64,000 nt of DNA, taken from Isoetes taiwanensis. Lineage: Eukaryota > Streptophyta > Lycopodiopsida > Isoetales > Isoetaceae. The position numbers and the translations under genes were made by a program. Position 1 is the first letter of the stretch. Every line of letters starts with the position of its first letter. Shown here in pieces: positions 10,653 through 22,910 of the stretch. The notes below the pieces were generated by a model. That model was not told where the DNA came from. It saw only the letters and a list, made by a program, of their open reading frames with translations, and searched no databases. Where the stretch lies: assembly GCA_021234155.1 (NCBI GenBank), contig JAJEKV010000002.1:40227841-40291840 (forward strand), in the 5' to 3' direction.

Positions 10653-12091
10653 TCAGTCGCTGCAAGACAACATCAGGTTCCTTGGTTGATGGTATGAGCT
10701 CATTCTTATCATAAGAAACCTACCAACAACACCGTTGAAGTAAAAATAATGAGAAATTCTGGACCTTGTACTCCTCCTAATGAGAGGTGGAGGCACAGGG
10801 CTCGATGACACTTCTGCTTCAGGAACTTGCACTTTTGAAGGAGTGGTTACAGAGAAAGACTTCCCTGCATAAATATAACAGTTGGAAACTTTCAAATATT
10901 GAAACAGTTACAGAAATTGACTGTCTGTACTTACAAACACCAACCTGATGCTTTCTGCTCTCTGATTTCATCAGCTTTGTTCTTTTCCTTCCTATCTTCT
11001 CCCACATTTTCACCCACTGCTGCAACTTCTGTGTTACTCTTGGCAGCAACTGCACTTGCTTGAAAGCACCGAATATTACTTGACCAAAAAAAATGTGACG
11101 ACAAGATTTATAAACTAATATTCGTACCTGCCACTAAGGAGTCCTGATCTGGTTCATTATTCTCTCTCATATTGCAGCATTCTACTGGTACAGCTGTATG
11201 AAACTATATATAATTTAGACATCATTGCCAAACAATATTAATCATGTATCAGAACAATACCACCTTTAGATACATGGTCATAAGTTGGCGTCTTCTCCTT
11301 CACATCTGTTTCTGTTGCTTCTGAGTCAACTGCAAATTCAATAATTGCCAAGCTAGTGTGTAAGTAAAATAACAAAGCTGTAATTTGACTGTTTTACCCC
11401 TGAGTTTTTCTTCCTTTTCTGCTGTTATCACATATTTGGATACTTCTTCATAGTTTTTTCATATTCTTGTGCAAACTCGTTGCCACAAAAAGCATGCAAC
11501 CATGGGGAGGACATCATGTGTTGACATTTGCAACAACACTTTCTTGTATGCCTCCAACAACACATGAATAACTGTGTAATTCCGAAATAGAAAGGAGATC
11601 TTAAACTACAACAACCCAATGATACCGGTGACTGCATTCAGCTAACACAATAGGAAAAGACCGCCCCTGCCACTGAAAGGAATGTCCACAATAGGGACAG
11701 CCTGTGTCTCCTTCTACTTCTGTTGCTAATGGTAGAGGCGGTAATGCTGGATCAAAAGGAAAAGAACTTTCATCCCCCTCCATGCACAACTGAAATCTCT
11801 AAAATCTTGGCTCTAGCTCAAATATGTTCTCAATGGCTAGCTTTGTTTCAAAGGCCACATCATCCATCTCCTTCTTCAAAGATCTAATGCCAGGTAAGAT
11901 TCTTTCATTAAGATCCTTCTCCTTCAACCTATTAATGTACATGATACCTGCTATAGTTTCAGGTTGCTTCTTCGTGACATCTTCATTTTCCTTGATTTCA
12001 AGCTTGACCCTTCCATTTCCAAGTTCAAGAAGTTCAATTTGCCTTTCGAGTTTTCGCTGATTCCCTTCACCATACTGAGGTTTGGCTTTAA
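10653..12091 (-). pseudogene. Unrecognised minus-strand gene remnant with Cys/His-rich module
   Basis: A long minus-strand frame runs from about 12091 to 11602, broken by one stop near 11806. The first part is a charged, probably coiled-coil region (LERQIELLELGNGRVKLEIK, MYINRLKEKDLNERILPGIR). The second part has CPYCGHSFQW, then ECSHRYHW about 14 residues later, so a C-x2-C and C-x2-H zinc site is plausible. After a frame change at about 11600 comes a Cys-rich piece and CGNEFAQEYEKTMKK. Further down, 11055-10653 holds basic segments including PPPLIRRSTRSR. The frame lacks an ATG and carries stops, so it is either a multi-exon gene I cannot resolve or a decayed transposon gene. I do not recognise the family. 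Confidence 0.35.
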
Positions 12092-12159
12092 CAGCCGTTA
12101 AAAGCCTGTTCTATACAGTGATGCCATGTAATAAGTTGCGGACATGTATTAGTAAGCTG

Positions 12160-12441
12160 TATCATAACACAATTCGATATACATCATTTTTGCCATCATA
12201 CAATAACACATAACAGCACACAACACAACACAACACAACACCACACATCATATTTGCCATCATGTTTTTCATCATACCAACCTTGCTACAACATATCATA
12301 TTTGATATCATACTTGCCATCTTATTTGCCTCATAACACAACTCATCATGTTTTACATCATAAATTGCCACCATACTTGTGATGCAATATAATATCATAT
12401 TCACATTTACATAACACAAACGTGTCAATCCATCACATTAA
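12160..12441. repeat. CA-rich and CATCAT-rich low-complexity stretch
   Basis: Short irregular repeats of ACAACACAACACAAC and of CATCATATTTGCCATCAT fill this segment. No gene is present. Confidence 0.75.
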
Positions 12442-12568
12442 TTTGTAATATATTCCAACCACAATAGACCAACAGTACAGACTATGCTGCATCTTCATAC
12501 CACGCGTTCTCATTGCTGCATCTCTCCACACTATGATAAGAAGAATCATCTCACAATATTTACACTAT
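12442..12568 (+). repeat. 127-bp repeat module, copy 1
   Basis: It begins TTTGTAATATATTCCAACC and ends ATATTTACACTAT. It matches 40024-40150 in the same orientation with only about five mismatches. CA-rich DNA lies on its left and the T-rich repeat on its right; the right-hand copy has the opposite order. Confidence 0.9.
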
Positions 12569-13929
12569 TTTTTTAGGTCCATCACATCACTTTGGTGTTT
12601 CTACACGGTTAGTCATGTTTACGAGATCTGATTGCAGTTTCATGGATGCACCATTCTTTGTTTGACCATGCTGCATCCTTCATATGTTTGACATCAATTG
12701 TCTTGGTCTGATTCTATAGGGTGTATAACTTATTAGGTTGATTTTTTGTCAGTTTCCATGTAGTTTGTGTTCGGCGTCGACCTTTGCATAAACTTTGTCC
12801 ACCATCCCCATTAAAATATTCTACATTTTCTCTCCTTCTGAACTTTTCCTTAGTTACATTTCATTATCAGTAGGTGATTCGTGTTAGTGTACCATATGAC
12901 TTTTTATCTAAGCTTTTGAATCGCATATCTTTATTGTTTCCCCGGCATAGTAGTGGGCCATTACATCTCTCTTTCCTACCACAATTAATACTTTTCAATA
13001 AGCTTTGCTTGCATTAGGTAGTCGTTTTTGCTTAGGATCTCAGGTTTCTCCATCGTTGGTCTTTTGGTACCATTTGTGGTGGTCGTTAATATTTGGTCGT
13101 TTTGCAGAGGTTTTACCTTGGTGGTATTTTGGAAAACAATTTGCCCATGTTTACATAGCTTTGCCAGGGCCAGATCTCAGTTTGCATTCGCATGTATTAT
13201 GGCTTGATCTGTTGAAGTTTCTAGATTGATGTTTGTGAGTTTTAGTTGCATATTTTATGTTGTATTCCCTTATGTGGCTTGTTCCTTGTCATTGTTACGA
13301 CCACCCAACCATGTGTCCCTTCAAATTTTTGACTCATTGATTTCTTTCCATTGCTCTTAGTGTTCTTATCTCATGAGATTCTTAGTTGTAGTTTGTTCAT
13401 TACCCAATGCCTGATCGGTTCCTCTGGCCCTTTCTTTTCTCGTGTCGTTCTCGGTTATAGTTTGTTCGGTCGCCCGATCTGTTCCTCTCGCCCTTCAATT
13501 CCTATTGCCTTGAGTCATATTCGTCCCACCTCACTCCGTCTTGCTCTATACTTGGTAGGTTTCTTTAGTTTTATGCATGTTTCCTTCTTATCGCTTCTTC
13601 TATCCTGGTTTAGGCACCTAGAGACCCTTGTCCTTTGCATGTGACATCTATAAGTTCCTTTGATCAAGTTATGTACATTAGCACCTTCTTGAGAATGTTG
13701 TTCAGTGTCTTAGCCTTACTGTTTGACCATCCTCTATCTGATCTCCACATTCTTTACCAAGCTTCCCATAAGTTGTTCATTTCTCATCTAGTTGATTCTT
13801 GTGACCATTGGAATTTTTGGCATGGCTTTTGTATCCTTGGTGTTGGCTATAGATTGTGCCTGTTTTGGGAATGGGTGTTCAACTTAGGCTTGGCTTCCAT
13901 TGGTGTCGTTTGGCTCTTTCAACATTATT

Positions 13930-16030
13930 GTTCCTGTTGTGTCAGTGGATGCTATTGCTCTGGTGTTTTCACTTAGTTGGTGTTGTTCATTATGTTGTTC
14001 TCTTGGGTCTGCTAGCCCCTCTATGTCTATTTTCGACTATGCCATATTGTTCGGTTTATTTTTTTTTCTCTGTGTTCTGCCTTGCTTTCCGCTTCAAGCA
14101 TCTTGTTCCTTCAGTTGCCCTCTATAGCATATTACACCACTCTTCTCGTTGGAATTGTCCCATCTGTCTGGTTGCATCTTGGTGTTCTTTGCTCGTAGGA
14201 TTCTTATGTTGTTCTTTCATCCAATTGCGAGTTTATTTCTCTTACCCCCCCCCCCCCTCCCCCCCCGGTTTGGCAGCAAGATTCTATGCTCCTCTCTTCC
14301 TCAATTCATTTCTCCTGCATGTTCTATCTAGTTCTCTCTAGTCATTCGCTCGGTTTGGGATGTTCGCCAGGTTGTAGTCCCTTGATGTCATGTTCCACAT
14401 GTGCCAGATAATTCTATTTCACTTCTTGGGATTCGTTGTTCCAGTCTCTATAGTTATGTCTAGTCCTCTATATTGCTTCATTAGTCTCAAGGATGTCTTG
14501 TATTATGTTGCTATGCTTGAGAGTTCGCTTGGTACCATTATACATATATGATTTACATTGGAATTTAGTCTTTGTTTTTAGTGTTTCGTCACTATGGTTT
14601 TCGCTCTAGTTTGTTGGTACATTGATTCTTATGTTTTGTTGTTCATGTGCTCTTTTTGGTGGTTATAGTTTGTTGTATGTTTGGTGTTCATGTCTGTTTG
14701 TCTTTTAGGCATTCCATTTTGCTTCTTCTTTGTTAAATCATGGTTAGTTCGCATCATTTTTAATCTGGTATCCTCATGCCTCCATCTCCCCTCCCACTAT
14801 TCCTTGCTAGGTTTTGCATTCGATGGCTAGTTTTTCATCTTCTTAGCTATTTTCTTGCCTCGGCTCTCTCGGGTTCGTCAATCTCATTCAGCTGTTGTTT
14901 CACCTTTGGTGCACCTTTGGTATTGGTTGCTCCTCGTATGTTTTTGACATCCTTTGTTTCTTAGTCATTCCCTATCAGGTCACTCCAGTTCCAAGTCATT
15001 TCTTTATCACCCAATTTTCATAAGTTTTATAGTTGTTTCCCATTATGGCTCTTTCTGCATTTATGCAATTAAGAAGTCGCTTGCCCTCTTGGTGATCTGT
15101 CTTGCTCTTGTCTCCTTTTAGTGCTATTGCTCTAGTCATTTCTCTCAGTTAGGGTTGTTCATCATATTGTTCTCTTGAGATTGCTAGCCCCTCTGTGTCT
15201 ATTTTTGACTGGACCATATTGTTTTTACTTATCTCCTATCTCTACATTCTGCTTTCATTTCTGCCCCAATCGTCTCAGTTGCCCGCTATAGCTTATTGCA
15301 CCATTCTTCTCATCTGGATTGCTCCATTGGTCTGGTTGCTTCTTGGCATTCTTTCCTTTATAGGATTATTAGTTTGTTCATTTGTCCAATTATGCAAGGT
15401 TTCCGATGTGAGCTGTCTTATATGTTGTTACTATTCTTGAAAGTTCATTTAGGACCATTATGCATGGATGATATATGTTGGAATTTAGTCTTTGATTTCA
15501 GAGTGTTTGTCATATGGTTTTTCTTCGTTATCATTGTTGATGCATTGATCATCCAATTTGTTTTCATGTGCACGTTGTTGTGGCCGTAGTTTGTGGTTTG
15601 TGTTCTGTTTTTTGAGCCTTAGTTGTTTATGCATTCCATTTGCCCCATATTTTTTGCTTTCTTCTTTGTTAATCGTGGTTGGCTCGCATCATCTTTATGA
15701 AGTTTGTATCATTTGTCTCCGTCTTTCTCCCACCATTCCTTGTTAGGTTTTGCATAATATTCTCACCTTTTGTCTCGCCCCAGCTCCCTTTGGGTTCATC
15801 AACCTCATTCGGCAGTTGTTTCTTTTTTGGCATGGCCATGGTATCGATTGCTTCTCCTATATTATACTTTGTCGTTCTCTACCAGGTCACTCCAGTTCCA
15901 AGTCAGTTCTTCATCACACAAAGGTCTTAGTTTCATAGTTGTTTCCCATGATGTTTCTTTTCTGCATCTCTGCCGCTAAGAAATCGCTTGCCCTCTCTGT
16001 GATCTTACTTGTTTTTGCTCGCAGTCTCGG
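13930..16030 (+). repeat. Diverged two-copy tandem repeat, about 1 kb per unit
   Basis: Phrases recur in order. GCTAGCCCCTCTATGTCTAT near 14018 matches one near 15183. GGAATTTAGTCTTTG near 14560 matches one near 15480. GGTCACTCCAGTTCCAAGTC near 14980 matches one near 15885. AAGTCGCTTGCCCTCT near 15071 matches one near 15980. The offset falls from about 1165 to 908 bp, so the units differ by internal insertions or deletions. Confidence 0.8.
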
Positions 16031-16105
16031 TCTATGATTGGAGGAGGTAGGTTTCTCTTTGTGTCAGATGTTATTGCTTTGCAAAAGACCTTTTCCTAGA
16101 ATGCC

Positions 16106-16136
16106 ATGGTTCTCTTCTTATATAGAAGAGAACCAT
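16106..16136 (+). other. Perfect 13-bp-stem hairpin in the T-rich repeat
   Basis: ATGGTTCTCTTCT pairs with AGAAGAGAACCAT around a 5-nt loop. The homologous position in the third copy of this repeat (47632-47659) has a different but equally perfect stem. Confidence 0.85.
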
Positions 16137-16452
16137 CATTCTGGGGAAAGGGACGTCTGTTTTGGCGTCACGCTATCTTGGGCATCAGATCTATCTATGG
16201 CCTGAGCCTTCTATGGCGCAGGTTTTCTTTGGCTCTGTCTACTATATACCCATGTTGCCCGCTAGCATTCCTCATCGGCGTTTCCTTTGAGCTGAATTCT
16301 GTTGGTTCTAGAGTTTCTCCCCTCCCTCCTTTGAGTCTAGTCACCTGGTGTCGGCTCGTCTTAACATCTGATGATTTCTTCTCGTTCCACCTAGTGAGGG
16401 ATGGATCGACTCTTCTCCTCTATATCTTTGTGGGTGGTGGCCTTTACAATTT

Positions 16453-16479
16453 CCCAGCATAGCACTTGTCGCTTCTGGA
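16453..16479 (+). other. Small conserved-loop hairpin, single unit
   Basis: CCAG pairs with CTGG around CATAGCACTTGTCGCTT, with an inner AGC/GCT pair. It belongs to the same motif family as the units at 39350-39525 and 47869-48181. Confidence 0.6.
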
Positions 16480-16516
16480 TTGCACCAAAGGGCAGACCCC
16501 CGCGGTCGGGCCTAGA

Positions 16517-16732
<216 letters not shown>

Positions 16733-16755
16733 CATCTTTGCTCGCTCCTCGGAGT

Positions 16756-17938
16756 GTATGCAGCGACATTTGGATGGGCTGGCCCGCTTTTGTGATGCAT
16801 CCGGGATGCAAGTAAATCTGGAAAAAACAAATGTTATGACAGTAGGGGCTTTTTAAGGTGGGTGACCTCTTTTAGATACAAGAACAATCCGGTAAGTATT
16901 TGTGATTCTTATAAATACTTAGGGCTGATTTTCCATAGAAACCACAGATGGAATGCGTGCATTGCCCAAAGAGTAGATGGGAGCCACAAGGCTCTTTATG
17001 CCATGCAGAGCTTATGCAGAGAGGCACATTTATGGTCATGGCAACTCAAAAGAAACCTGTTTGAATCGTTAGTACAGAGTGTGGCATTGTATGGAAGTGA
17101 GATTTGGGGACCTACTCTTCCACAAGGCTTATGGGATGATCTTGAACAGATTTTGAAGAAGTTCATAAGGCTCGAATTGGGGGTTAAATCACAAACTCCC
17201 TACCCAATGATGTTAGCAGAATGCGGCCTGCTTCCTCTAGAAGGAGAGGCCATGATACGGTGTATCCAATTTCTGAAAAAAGTGCTTCAAATGGATAACA
17301 CTAGGCTCCCATGCAAAGCTCTTAATGCTAGTAAGGAAAAAGGTTGGTTTCATGATGTGGTATGCTGGCTTGGCAGATGGGACATCCAATGGCAAGAGGC
17401 AATAATAGTAGATGGGGATTTAAGGCAATGGATTCGCGACAAGGTCCAAAGGAAAATGTGGTCCCAGCCTAAAACAAAGATGATCCTATACAGGCAACAC
17501 ATGAATCCAAGTCTGGCAGCGGCTACTTATCTAAAAGATAATATCTCGATAAAAAAAAGACATACACTTGGCAGGATTCGCCTTAGTTCGCACCACTTGG
17601 GTGTGGAAACAGGTAGATGGGGGCATATAGTTCCGAGATCAGAGAGATGGTGCAAAGTTTGTGGGGAAGAAGAAGTGGAAGATGAAACTCATACACTACT
17701 TAAATGTGGGGCTTACCATTTACTACGGGTCCAACATGGTATATTAGCTGATGATCTCCAAAGCTTTTTCCTATTGGAAGGAGAGAAAACTAGTGCCTAC
17801 TTGATAGAACTTTTACAATATAGAGGGATTTGTTTAAAAAGATTGAATAGTCTTCTTGATGAAGAAGACACATTTAGTGAGAGTGACGAGCAAGATGAGG
17901 ATTCTGAGACTCATCTGCTCTTTTATGATTGTACCTAA
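16756..17938 (+). pseudogene. LINE ORF2 C-terminal fragment (copy A)
   Basis: The first readable piece, MQRHLDGLARFCDASGMQV, matches the segment just after the YADD box in the other copies. Stops and a frame change follow up to about 16860. From there about 358 codons are open to the TAA at 17936-17938. The open part holds the region after the reverse-transcriptase active site (YKYLGLIF, LYGSEIWGP, LAECGLLPLEGEA) and a C-terminal zinc knuckle, CKVCG with H and C following as CCHC (residues around 270-290 of this frame). The catalytic RT motifs and the endonuclease are missing, so it cannot act alone. Confidence 0.88.
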
Positions 17939-17950
17939 AAAATTGGGTTT

Positions 17951-17980
17951 GTCTTTAGGCCTTTTAGGCCTCCCAAGGAC
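17951..17980 (+). other. LINE 3' hairpin, copy A
   Basis: Outer stem GTCTTT/AAGGAC (one G-T pair) encloses inner stem AGGCC/GGCCT with loop TTTTA. It stands about 15 bp before the CT tract. The inner stem differs from copies B-D by a paired change. Confidence 0.8.
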
Positions 17981-17990
17981 TCAATACACA

Positions 17991-17995
<5 letters not shown>

Positions 17996-18030
<35 letters not shown>

Positions 18031-18092
18031 TCTCTCCCTCTCCCTCTCCCTCTCCCTCTCCCTCTCCCTCTCCCTCTCCCTCTCCCTCTCCC

Positions 18093-18145
<53 letters not shown>
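17996..18145 (+). repeat. (CT)n / (CCCTCT)n microsatellite 2
   Basis: A CT run at each end surrounds a block of CCCTCT hexamers. It lies between LINE copies A and B and is the only CT tract in the array with this hexamer variant. Confidence 0.97.
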
Positions 18146-18146
<1 letters not shown>

Positions 18147-18151
18147 GGGTA

Positions 18152-21100
18152 TCATTGTGGAACATCAATGGGAAAGCAAAAACAGTGGCTGCTCTTATTG
18201 ATGTTCTCATATCTTGGGATGTGGTGTTTTTGGTGGAAACTCATGAGCATGAAGAAGAAGGGTTACCAGATCTACCAGGTTTTGTGCTTCTGCATTCTGT
18301 GTGGAATAATAAGGGGTGGAGACGAAAAGGGTTTGGAGGAGTTGCTTGTTATGTTCGGGATACAATGACAGAGTATTTTAAAATTGTCAAGAAGGATTCA
18401 TCTAAACAATATATATGGCTGGAATTCAGCAAGGATAGCAAGAGAATATACATAGCAGGTTGTTACTTTCCGCCACGAGAGTCTCCAACATATAATGCTG
18501 GCGATATGGATAAGGATGATCCTTTCCATTACTTGGAGAATGATGCTCTGCAGTTAGAAGAATTGGGTGACATTATTCTAATGGGAGATTTTAATGGCAG
18601 AATTGCGCACAAGCAGGCTTATATAGCTGCTGGTTCTGGGGATCCAGTATGGATGGAGGGACTCGATGATGCGAAATTAAGAGAGGAGGGATTGTATCGA
18701 GACACGGAAGATGCGAATGAGGATGTGCAGCCGCAAGGTACTCATTTACTAAGCATGTGTAGTGGTCTAGGCTTGGTTGTCATTAATGGCATTAAAAAAT
18801 TTCCATTGTCTCGCAAGTGTACCTCAGTTGGGCCTACGGGCAGAGGGCTTAGCGTCGTGGATTTAGCAATGACAAATATTAAAATGATTGATGATATTCT
18901 GGACTTCTTTGTTGATGATTCTGTAGCCACATCCGATCATTATCCAATTGTTATGCATATACAAACTAATAGTTTGGTATTGAGCAAGGCAAGTGAGAGA
19001 GGGGCTGTTATGCATATGGGAGCAGCTAAAAGAGATATATACAGGCAATATTGTGAGGAACAAGCGAACAGCATGTCATGGCCAGAGGGTGATGCAGTGG
19101 AGTTGGATAGAATGTTGACATCCATGTTTATGAATGCAGCAAATGAATGTTTTCTATCTGAAAGGAGAAGGAAGGCGCTGCCATGTAATGGCTGGTACGA
19201 TAAGGAATGTAGAGAAAAAAGACTGGAATTTAAAGATGCATGTCCGGAGAGAAAACACCAAGTTAGGAAGGAATACCGTAAGCTAGTATAATGCAAAAAG
19301 AGATGGTATTACAGCCAAAAACAAGAAGTCCTGGTGGAGGTTTAACTGAAGAATCCTAAGAAGTTTTGGTCCCATTTGAAAAATAAAGGACAAAGGAGTT
19401 GTGCACTAGAAGTGAGGCAGTTAGTAGAACAGGTGAGCAAATTGTATCACATTAAGGGCTTGGATGATCAGATGGAAAAAAATGGACCACTTTTAGTGTT
19501 TACTGAGGAGGACATAGTAGCAGGCATACAGAAACTTTCTTGTGGAAAGGCAAAGGATGCTTTTGGGCTAGTATCAGAAATGGTGAAATGGGCAGGCAAG
19601 ACTACCACACAGGTTATCACTAAAATGATGAATGCGGTTATGGTACACGGGTTTCCTACATCATGGCAGATTAACCGGGTTACACCTATTCATAAAACTG
19701 GAGACATTAAGGATCCAAATAATTATCGTATGGTGATGGTAAGCAGTCTTTTCTCTAAACTGTTTGCTACTATTGTTGAAAGAAAATTGAGTGTATGGGC
19801 TGAAGAAAACAATAAAAGAGCATTTGGACAGGCGGGGTTCAGACCTCAAAAATCCACTCTTGATCACCTGGTTACCATTAGAGCCGTCACTGAATCTGTT
19901 AAGAAAACTAAGAGACCGCTTTTTGCATTATTTGTGGATCTTACGAAAGCATTTGACATGCTAAGAAGAAAGAATATATGGGAATACATGAGCACTATTA
20001 AGGTGCCAACAGAACTCAGAAATGCAGTAGCAACGTTATATGAAAGGGTAGTGGTGCGCTTGTCATCCCCGTTATATGACCAATGCCAAGATGAAACAGT
20101 TAGCAATATTGGGGTCAAGCAGGGCTGCCCGCTTTCTCCCACGCTATTCGGCATCTATATTGATCAGCTAGAAGAATGGTTGCAAAAAAATGGAGGGGCA
20201 GGCACCACGATTGCAGGGTATGTACTCTTACTCTTATTATATGCTGATGATATTGTAATTATGGCTAGGATTGCAATTGACATGCAAAGACACATCAATG
20301 CACTCGCTTCATTTTGTGAGCATACGAGCATGCAGGTTAACTTAAGTAAAACCAAGATTTTGGTTTTTGGGATGAGGACACCCAAATTTCAGTTTTTCTA
20401 TAATGAACAGGAAATTGAAATATGTGACACATATAAATATCTTAGGCTGATAGTGGATCATAACTATAGTTGGAATAAAGCGGTGGAACAGAGAACAAAT
20501 GCAGGGCTTAAAGCTCTGTATGCAATGCAGAGAAAGTGTAAAAAGGCAGAGATTGTGGATTGGAAATTGAAAAAAATGCTTTATGAAGCATTGGTGCGTA
20601 CTGTGGTTTTATATGGGTGTGAAGCATGGGGACCGGGGCTTTCACTTGAGATGTGGAAAAAAGTGGAAAAAATACAGAAAAAGTTTTTGTTGGCAGAATT
20701 GGGAGTTCAAGTGCAGACCCCATATCCTATGATGCTAGCGGAGGCAAGTTTAATACCTTTGGAAGCAGAAGCTCTTTATCAAACAATAAAATATGTGATT
20801 AAGGTACGGGAAATGGATACGGACAGATTGCCTAGACTTGCGATGATACAGAGTAGTATGAAAGGGTGGTTTGCTGACATTGGAAAATGGCTTGATAAGT
20901 GGGGTATGACAATGGATGGAATACCAGAGGATATCAAAGATTTACGGGGATGGTTAGAGATAAAAGTACGCCATGCTCTATGGAGGAACCCGGGATCTAA
21001 GATGGAGTTTTATAGAAATTCAATAAATCCTGAACTAGAGGAAGCATTGCACCTGAGAAGTAAAATTTCATGTTATAGAAGGAGATTAATATGCAGGCTA

Positions 21101-21442
21101 CGCTTAAGCTCACACCATCTAGGCATAGAAGTGGGAAGATGGGGGCATCTTCCCAGAAGCAGACGCACATGTAAGGTATGCGGGGCAGATGAAATATAAG
21201 ATGAGGAGCATTTAATATTGAGGTGTCCAGCGTATCAGAATTTAAGGCGAAGATTTGAAATACCACAAGGGGTTTCGTTACATAGTTTCTTTAAGTTACC
21301 AATTGATAATGTATGTAATTACTTGATTGATGTCATGAAGATGAGAGAAATGTCTATAAAAAGCTATAAACATTTATTAGATATATATATGGAGGAGGGA
21401 GATGAGGAAAATGGTATTGGATTGGAGCTTTGTACTTGTTGA
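18152..21442 (+). pseudogene. LINE ORF2 (endonuclease-reverse transcriptase), copy B
   Basis: ORF2 makes the protein that nicks the target and copies the LINE RNA into it. One frame covers the whole stretch. The APE-type endonuclease lies at 18155 to about 18960: WNINGK, VETHEHEE, IAGCYFPP, LMGDFNGR, SVVDLAMT and SDHYPI. A linker of basic helices follows, then the reverse transcriptase at about 19660-20380: NYRMVMVSSLFSKL, GQAGFRPQKSTLDHL, FVDLTKAFDM, GVKQGCPLSPTLFG and the catalytic YADD. The C-terminal knuckle CKVCG is split. There are three in-frame stops, at 19289-19291, 19343-19345 and 21197-21199, the last inside the knuckle. All known catalytic motifs are otherwise present, so this is a recently silenced copy compared with C and D. 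Confidence 0.93.
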
Positions 21443-21444
21443 TA

Positions 21445-21474
21445 TGTCTTCTAGACCTGATGGTCTCACAGACA
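21445..21474 (+). other. LINE 3' hairpin, copy B
   Basis: Outer stem TGTCT/AGACA encloses inner stem AGACC/GGTCT with loop TGAT. It lies about 20 bp before the CT tract. Confidence 0.85.
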
Positions 21475-21485
21475 ATAAATAATCA

Positions 21486-22889
<1,404 letters not shown>

Positions 22890-22910
22890 GGATCAGAGAC
22901 CATCAGGGTA

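Noticed and set aside
13005..16462. Many plus-strand frames rich in Phe, Leu, Ser and Cys that look like membrane proteins
   Set aside because: The T-rich strand composition produces such strings by itself. The frames overlap one another, lack conserved motifs, and change freely between the tandem copies.
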